Shown here: positions 59,537-64,000 of the stretch, piece after piece
Layout of the letters: every line of letters starts with the position of its first letter
How positions within the stretch are numbered: position 1 is the stretch's first letter
Position numbers and translations under genes: made by a program
Assembly: GCF_021026195.1 (NCBI RefSeq)
Contig: NZ_JAJNCT010000009.1
Location: 248,001 to 312,000, forward strand
Source: Comamonas koreensis
GTDB lineage: Bacteria; Pseudomonadota; Gammaproteobacteria; Burkholderiales; Burkholderiaceae_C
Length of the DNA stretch: 64,000 nucleotides
Direction: 5' to 3'
The notes under the pieces: model-generated
What the model saw: the letters and a program-made list of their open reading frames with translations, nothing else
What the model was told of the DNA's origin: nothing
The model's database searches: none

Positions 59537-61501
59537 ATGCCCATCCACAGCTATACCGCCCATGTCCAGGAGCTCGAAGCCTTTGGCATGGGCTACCCGC
59601 TGCAAGGGGAGGCGCGCGACCGGGCTGTGCTGGGCAGCTGGCGCCGCTGCATCGACCAGCACCGGCTCGACCCGAGCCGCACCAGCGAAGCCCATATCGT
59701 GCCCGCCGGCCAGCTGCGCGCCCACCGCGAAGAGTCCGAATCGCTGATCCGCATTGCCCGCAGCGGGCTGGAGCGCCTCTACCAACAGCTCAAGGGGCTG
59801 GACTATGTATTGCTGCTGGCCGACCGCCATGGCGTGGCGGTGGATTTTCTGGGCCATGACAGCGATGCCAGCGACCTGCGCAGCGCGGGCCTCTACCTGG
59901 GCGCGCAGTGGCGCGAGGATGTTGCCGGCACCTCGGCCGTCGGCACGTGCCTGGCCACCGGCGAGGCGCTGACGGTGCACCAGAGCGACCATTTCGACTT
60001 CACCCATACGCGCCTGTCCTGCACCGCCGCGCCCATCTACGATCTGCAAGGCCAACTCGCTGCGGTGCTGGATCTGTCCCTGCTGCGCTCGCCCGCCGCC
60101 CGCGCCAGCCAGCAGATGGCGCTGCACCTGGTCACCGCCGCCGTGCGCCGGGTAGAGCTGGCCAATTTGATGGCCCAATCGGGCAGCGACTGGGTGCTGC
60201 GCCTGGCGCAGTCGCCGGATTTTCTCGATGTCGATGCCGATGCGGCTCTCAGCATCGATGCGCGCGGCCGCATCCGCGCAATGACCCACGCCGCCAGCCG
60301 CATGCTGGCCTCCATCGCCGGGCTGAACTGGCGCCAGCAACCGCTGCTGACCGGCCAGCCGCTGGGCCGTTTTTTTGACACCGACCTGCAGGCCCTGCCG
60401 CAGCTGATGCGCAACCGCCCCGCGCAAGAGCGCATCTTGCGCGCCCGCGATGGCAGCATCTGGTTTGCCCATGCGCTGCCACCCCAGCCGCGCAGCAGCG
60501 CACAGGCCAGCCCACGCCCCAGCCTGCCCGCGCCGCTGCAGGCGCTGAACACCGGCGATGCCGCCATGGGCCAGGTGCTGCACAAGGCGGCCCGGCTGGC
60601 GCCGCAAGATCTGCCCGTGCTGCTGCAGGGCGAGACCGGCAGCGGCAAGGAGTTTCTGGCCCGCGCGCTGCATGCCGCCAGCGGCCGCAGCGGTGCCTTT
60701 GTCGCCATCAACTGCGCCGCCATCCCCGAGGCGCTGCTGGAGAGCGAGCTGTTTGGCTACCTGCCCGGCACCTGGACGGGCGGCGCGCACAAAGGCCGCG
60801 CCGGCCTGGTCGAGGCCGCACACCAGGGCAGCCTCTTCCTCGATGAAATCGGCGACATGCCGCTGGCCCTGCAGGCCAAGCTGCTGCGCGTGCTGTCCGA
60901 GTCGGAGATCACGCCCTTGGGCGCGCGTGCGCCACAGAAGGTCGATATCCGGGTCATCTCCGCATCGCACCGCCCGCTGGCCGAGCTGGTGCACAGTGGC
61001 CAGTTCCGCGCCGACCTGCTCTACCGCCTGAACGCCGCCGAGCTGCAGCTGCCCGCCTTGCGCGAGCGCAGCGACCTGCTGGCCCTGGCCGAGCACATGC
61101 TCGCCGCCATGGGCTGCAGCCTGCGCCTGAGCGGGCCGGCACAGGCCGCCCTGCGCGCCCACCGCTGGCCCGGCAATCTGCGCGAGCTGCACAATGCGCT
61201 GCGCTATGCCGCCGCGCTGGCCGAGCAACAGATCGACCTGGAGCACCTGCCCGATGCGCTGCAGCGCAGCCCTGCTGTGGCGCAGGGGCAGGACGCGGTT
61301 GGCGATACAGCCTTGGCAGGCGCCGCATGCGACGGCAATGCCATGCCTTCCGCCACGCTGGAACAGGTACTCGCCCAATGCCAGGGCAATGTCTCCGAAG
61401 CCGCCCGCCTGCTGGGCGTGAACCGTTCGACCATCCACCGCCGTATCCAGCGACAACAGCTCAGCCGGGTGTTTGCCAGGCAGGAAGGCGAGCAGCGCTA
61501 G
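59537..61501 (+). CDS. Sigma-54-dependent activator, AcoR-like (GAF / AAA+ / Fis)
   Basis: 654 residues. GAF sensor at about 80-200 (VAGTSAVGTCLATGEAL), a PAS-like segment around 230-310, AAA+ domain from 340 with Walker A GETGSGKE (365-372) and Walker B GSLFLDEIGD (431-440), and a C-terminal Fis HTH (NVSEAARLLGVNRSTIHRRI). The loop that contacts sigma-54 is normally GAFTGA; here it is GTWTGG at 411-416, keeping the aromatic and the threonine. Divergent from the monooxygenase and probably its activator. The ATG at 59537 has GCAGGAGA before it; longer in-frame starts would cover the enhancer sites. Confidence 0.9.
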   Translation: MPIHSYTAHVQELEAFGMGYPLQGEARDRAVLGSWRRCIDQHRLDPSRTSEAHIVPAGQLRAHREESESLIRIARSGLERLYQQLKGLDYVLLLADRHGVAVDFLGHDSDASDLRSAGLYLGAQWREDVAGTSAVGTCLATGEALTVHQSDHFDFTHTRLSCTAAPIYDLQGQLAAVLDLSLLRSPAARASQQMALHLVTAAVRRVELANLMAQSGSDWVLRLAQSPDFLDVDADAALSIDARGRIRAMTHAASRMLASIAGLNWRQQPLLTGQPLGRFFDTDLQALPQLMRNRPAQERILRARDGSIWFAHALPPQPRSSAQASPRPSLPAPLQALNTGDAAMGQVLHKAARLAPQDLPVLLQGETGSGKEFLARALHAASGRSGAFVAINCAAIPEALLESELFGYLPGTWTGGAHKGRAGLVEAAHQGSLFLDEIGDMPLALQAKLLRVLSESEITPLGARAPQKVDIRVISASHRPLAELVHSGQFRADLLYRLNAAELQLPALRERSDLLALAEHMLAAMGCSLRLSGPAQAALRAHRWPGNLRELHNALRYAAALAEQQIDLEHLPDALQRSPAVAQGQDAVGDTALAGAACDGNAMPSATLEQVLAQCQGNVSEAARLLGVNRSTIHRRIQRQQLSRVFARQEGEQR

Positions 61502-61618
61502 GCCCTTGCACCACGCCATGCGGCACCCGGGCGCAGGCTGCAAGTACCCCGTAGTGACCAGCGCCTGCGCGACCTCGGTTAGGCTGGTGCCACCACCACC
61601 CTATCGCGTTGCTTGCCC

Positions 61619-61879
61619 ATGCCCCGACACCGCTTTAACGTCTTTGGCCGCATCCTCGATCTGGAGCCCTGCCCTAGCGGCTGGCGCTGCTATGCCGTCG
61701 GGCAGGACGGCAAACGCGCTCCGGTTCAACTGGCGGTACCCGCTGATCTGCCCGCGAGCGATCTGGGTCAGTACCTCTACGACATCTACCATGAGCTGGC
61801 GACGGGCAGCCGGGGGGATGTGGTGGAGATTTCCGCTCCAGGGATCCGTGATGCGGACAGCCCATCCCGGATCCCCTAG
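61619..61879 (+). CDS. Small DUF7661-like protein
   Basis: 86 residues, MPRHRFNVFGRILDLEPCPS. The pattern FNVFGR...GWRCYAVGQDGKRAP...LPASDLGQYLYDIYHE resembles a family of small proteins of unknown function, usually 70-80 residues. It follows the activator gene by 117 bp on the same strand. A TTG two codons earlier is in frame, but the ATG matches the family start. Confidence 0.65.
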   Translation: MPRHRFNVFGRILDLEPCPSGWRCYAVGQDGKRAPVQLAVPADLPASDLGQYLYDIYHELATGSRGDVVEISAPGIRDADSPSRIP

Positions 61880-61885
61880 CCCAAC

Positions 61886-61918
61886 AAAAAAGCCGCGCAA
61901 CCCAAAGGCTGCGCGGCT
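61886..61918 (-). terminator. Terminator of the biotin carboxylase gene
   Basis: AGCCGCGCA/TGCGCGGCT perfect 9-bp stem with a 10-base loop, followed on the minus strand by six Ts. It begins 25 bp after the gene end. Confidence 0.85.
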
Positions 61919-61942
61919 CTTGGCTACCGTCAAAAAGACGGC

Positions 61943-63667
61943 TTAGTCGATACGCGCAATCACTGCGCCAGCGGCCTGGTAGCTGCCCGCTTCCACCTTC
62001 AGGCTGATGCGGCCGGCGCGCGGGGCGTTGATCTGCATTTCCATCTTCATGGCTTCCATCACGGCGATCAGCTCGCCCTCTTGCACGGTGGCGCCGTCAG
62101 CGACCTTCCAGGTCGTGAGGGTGCCGGCAGAGGCGGCGGTCACGGCCTTCTCGTCCACAGCTGCTTCCACAGGCGCTGGGGCAGCGCCGGGGGCCGACAG
62201 GCCGGACAGCAGGGAGGCGGGCAGGCCCAGCATCACACGGCGGCCGTCGAGCTCGATGGCGACGCGTTGCAGGCCAGCGGTGGCGGCAGGCTGGGGACGG
62301 GTTTCGGGCTGGGCATCCCATTGGGGCATCAGCTCGGTTTCGATCCAGCGGGTGTGCACACCAAAGTGCTGGCCGTTGATGAAGTCGGCATGCGCCATCA
62401 CCGCTTCGTGGAACGGCAGCACGGTCGGCACGCCTTCGATCTTGAACTCCTTGAGCGCGCGGCGTGCGCGTTGCACGGCCACTTCGCGGGTGGGGCCCCA
62501 GACGATCAGCTTGGCCAGCATGGAATCGAACTGGCCCGCCACTTGCGAGCCCGATTCCACACCGCTGTCGACGCGCACGCCGGGGCCCGATGGAGCCTCG
62601 AAGCGGGTCACCAGACCGGGGGCGGGCAGGAAGCCACGGCCCACGTCTTCGGCGTTGATGCGGAACTCAAAGGCATGGCCATGGGGTGCGGGCACCGTGG
62701 TGCCGGCCAGCACTTCGCCTTCGGCCACGCGGAACTGCAGGCGCACCAGGTCGGTACCGGTGGTCTCTTCGGTCACGGGATGCTCCACCTGCAAGCGGGT
62801 GTTGACCTCCAGGAACGAAATCGCGCCGCCTTGGCTCAGCAGGTATTCCACCGTGCCGGCGCCCACATAGCCAGCGGCCTGGCAGATCTCGCGGGCAGAT
62901 TGGTGGATGCGCTCGCGCTGCGCATCGGTCAGGAAAGGCGCTGGTGCTTCTTCGACCAGCTTCTGGTTGCGGCGCTGCAAGGAGCAGTCACGCGTGCCGA
63001 GCACCCGCACATTGCCGTGCTGGTCGGCCATCACCTGGGCTTCGATGTGGCGGGGCTTGTCCAGGAACTGCTCGACAAAGCACTCGCCACGGCCAAAGGC
63101 GGTCACCGCCTCGCGCACCGCTGCGCCATACAGCTCGTCGATGTCCTCGGCCTTCCAGATCACCTTGATGCCACGGCCACCACCGCCGAACGCGGCCTTG
63201 ACCGCAATCGGCAGACCATGGTCGCGTGCAAAGGCATGCACTTCGGAGACGTCTTTGACCGGCTCAGGCGTGCCTGCCACCAGCGGGGCACCCACGCTCA
63301 GCGCCAGCTTGCGTGCCTGCACCTTGTCGCCCAGCTGCTCGATGGCCGAAGGCGGTGGGCCGACCCAGGTCAGGCCGGCACCGATCACGGCGCGCGCGAA
63401 GGCGGCGTTTTCGGACAGGAAACCATAGCCCGGGTGCACCGCATCTGCGCCGCTCTTTTGCGCCACTGCAATCAGCTTGGCGATGTCCAGATAGGTCTCT
63501 GCCGGGCGCTGGCCTTCGAGCGCATAGGCCTCATCGGCCATGCGCACATGCAGGGCGTCGATATCGGAATCGGCATACACCGCCACGCTCTTCAGACCGT
63601 GGTCCGTGCAGGCACGGATGATTCGGACGGCGATCTCGCCACGGTTTGCAATCAATACTTTTTTCAT
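61943..63667 (-). CDS. Biotin carboxylase with C-terminal biotin carrier domain (acyl-CoA carboxylase alpha type)
   Basis: 574 residues. Biotin carboxylase domain from [19 protein letters not shown] to about 445 with [12 protein letters not shown], the ATP-grasp glycine loop GGGGRGIK, and [14 protein letters not shown]; the carrier domain at the end has EAMKMEM with biotinyl Lys541. At 574 residues it is shorter than propionyl-CoA carboxylase alpha (about 670), lacking most of the BT domain, so it resembles the short carboxylase subunits paired with acyl-CoA or other carboxyltransferases. The partner is not in the window. The start is ATGA-coupled to an upstream mini-ORF that is a tandem copy of its own first 11 codons. 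Confidence 0.92.
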   Translation of the reverse strand: MKKVLIANRGEIAVRIIRACTDHGLKSVAVYADSDIDALHVRMADEAYALEGQRPAETYLDIAKLIAVAQKSGADAVHPGYGFLSENAAFARAVIGAGLTWVGPPPSAIEQLGDKVQARKLALSVGAPLVAGTPEPVKDVSEVHAFARDHGLPIAVKAAFGGGGRGIKVIWKAEDIDELYGAAVREAVTAFGRGECFVEQFLDKPRHIEAQVMADQHGNVRVLGTRDCSLQRRNQKLVEEAPAPFLTDAQRERIHQSAREICQAAGYVGAGTVEYLLSQGGAISFLEVNTRLQVEHPVTEETTGTDLVRLQFRVAEGEVLAGTTVPAPHGHAFEFRINAEDVGRGFLPAPGLVTRFEAPSGPGVRVDSGVESGSQVAGQFDSMLAKLIVWGPTREVAVQRARRALKEFKIEGVPTVLPFHEAVMAHADFINGQHFGVHTRWIETELMPQWDAQPETRPQPAATAGLQRVAIELDGRRVMLGLPASLLSGLSAPGAAPAPVEAAVDEKAVTAASAGTLTTWKVADGATVQEGELIAVMEAMKMEMQINAPRAGRISLKVEAGSYQAAGAVIARID

Positions 63668-63801
63668 GGCTGAGACTCCGAGCAACCAAACAACGACAGA
63701 GAAGCGAGATCGCCGAAGCCTGCTGCGCAGGCACTGCAATGTAGAGAAACCGCCGCTTCGCGTCGGTTTTCACCACGGTTTGCAATCAATACTTTTTTCA
63801 T
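63664..63801 (-). CDS. Leader mini-ORF 2 (45 aa), duplicated carboxylase 5' end
   Basis: [11 protein letters not shown] is identical to the carboxylase N-terminus, then the frame continues [18 protein letters not shown] and ends in SESQP. Its TGA overlaps the carboxylase ATG as ATGA, so ribosomes could pass from one to the other. Whether a peptide is made is unknown; it may be only a by-product of the duplication. Confidence 0.5.
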   Translation of the reverse strand: MKKVLIANRGENRREAAVSLHCSACAAGFGDLASLSLFGCSESQP

Positions 63802-63935
63802 GGCTGAGACTCCGAGCAACCAAACAACGACAGGGAAGCGAGATCGCCGCAGCCTGCTGCGCAGGCACTGCAATGTAGAGAAACCGCCGCTGCGCGTCGG
63901 TTTTCGCCACGGTTTGCAATCAACACTTGATTCAT
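63798..63935 (-). CDS. Leader mini-ORF 1 (45 aa), duplicated carboxylase 5' end
   Basis: Starts [11 protein letters not shown], a diverged copy of the same N-terminus, and runs 45 codons to a TGA that overlaps the ATG of mini-ORF 2 (ATGA). The two mini-ORFs and the carboxylase gene thus form a chain in which each 134-bp unit shifts the frame by minus one. Only sequence evidence supports translation. Confidence 0.45.
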   Translation of the reverse strand: MNQVLIANRGENRRAAAVSLHCSACAAGCGDLASLSLFGCSESQP

Positions 63936-64000
63936 AGCTATATCCATTCAAGAACGGGGCGCGCACGCCCTGTTCAACACTCAGCCCACCAGGTCCGCAA

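Larger units (their letters stand above)
63641..63940. repeat. 134-bp tandem duplication covering the 5' end of the carboxylase gene
   Basis: Copies of the segment beginning ACGGTTTGCAATCAA occur at 63641, 63775 and 63909, exactly 134 bp apart. The first two units are nearly identical over the full period; the third is partial to about 63940. Each unit includes the first ~33 bases of the carboxylase gene and about 100 bp of leader. Confidence 0.95.

Noticed and set aside
63668-63739. Longer start for the biotin carboxylase at 63739
   Set aside because: It is part of the tandem repeat leader; [11 protein letters not shown] at 63667 is the normal family N-terminus.
63981-64000. C-terminus of an upstream minus-strand gene ending ADLVG-stop
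   Set aside because: Only six codons fall inside the window; other frames are possible, so it is not listed as a gene.

Overview
The window looks like a chromosomal segment of a high-GC betaproteobacterium, most likely Comamonadaceae (Comamonas, Delftia or Acidovorax type). The signs are GC-rich coding sequence, five Bug-type (TctC-like) periplasmic solute receptors without permease partners, many small CoA-ester catabolic operons, and extragenic palindromes in the style of that family. I saw no tRNA, rRNA, CRISPR array, insertion sequence, prophage or plasmid backbone. Assignments rest on reading the sequence, not on database searches.

Layout. 1-2.1 kb (minus): a PspA/IM30 envelope-stress operon (DUF2170/YjfI-like, PspA, YqiJ-like membrane protein running off the left edge). 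2.2-3.0 kb: an enoyl-CoA hydratase. 3.5-11.65 kb: a tightly coupled seven-gene locus that reads as an undescribed exopolysaccharide system: processive family-2 glycosyltransferase, membrane-anchored bactofilin-like protein, exported helical-barrel protein, deacetylase-like protein, UDP-GlcNAc 2-epimerase, YaiO-like outer-membrane barrel and a polytopic membrane protein. 11.9-14.6 kb: orphan muconolactone isomerase, a 2-keto-4-pentenoate hydratase-like gene and glutamate dehydrogenase. 14.8-18.4 kb: Bug / acyl-CoA ligase / Bug. 18.6-26.6 kb (minus): a secreted unknown protein, then a six-gene operon whose content parallels itaconate (or mesaconate) degradation clusters. 26.8-34 kb: SDR, hydratase, CoA-transferase-like protein, thiolase, Bug and acyl-CoA ligase. 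34-38.5 kb (minus): LysR regulator, domain-swapped aconitase-like hydratase, Bug and RraA/HMG-aldolase-like protein, a candidate tricarboxylate or branched hydroxyacid pathway.

38.6-42.3 kb (minus): TlpA-like thioredoxin fusion, semialdehyde dehydrogenase, orphan ABC substrate-binding protein. 42.5-45.75 kb (plus): DUF35 protein, thiolase-fold protein without the usual nucleophile, acyl-CoA dehydrogenase, thioesterase. 46.2-48 kb (minus): minCDE. 48.2-51.4 kb (minus): an unrecognised trio of two zinc-ribbon membrane proteins around a lipoprotein. 51.7-56.2 kb (plus): nucleobase permease, succinyl-CoA:acetate CoA-transferase-type protein, MFS transporter. 56.3-61.5 kb: YihY/BrkB membrane protein, then a flavin monooxygenase divergent from a sigma-54 activator, with a visible -24/-12 promoter and paired enhancer palindromes. 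61.6-64 kb: small DUF protein, then a biotin carboxylase/carrier gene preceded by tandem 134-bp duplications of its own 5' end.

The most unusual items are the exopolysaccharide locus, the ATGA-coupled duplicated leader ORFs before the biotin carboxylase gene, two copies of a short element with 14-bp terminal inverted repeats sitting exactly on Bug-gene stop codons, the aconitase/RraA/Bug/LysR cluster, the zinc-ribbon trio, and two enzymes lacking the expected catalytic residue (Glu in the 28.9-kb CoA-transferase homologue, Cys in the 42.9-kb thiolase homologue).
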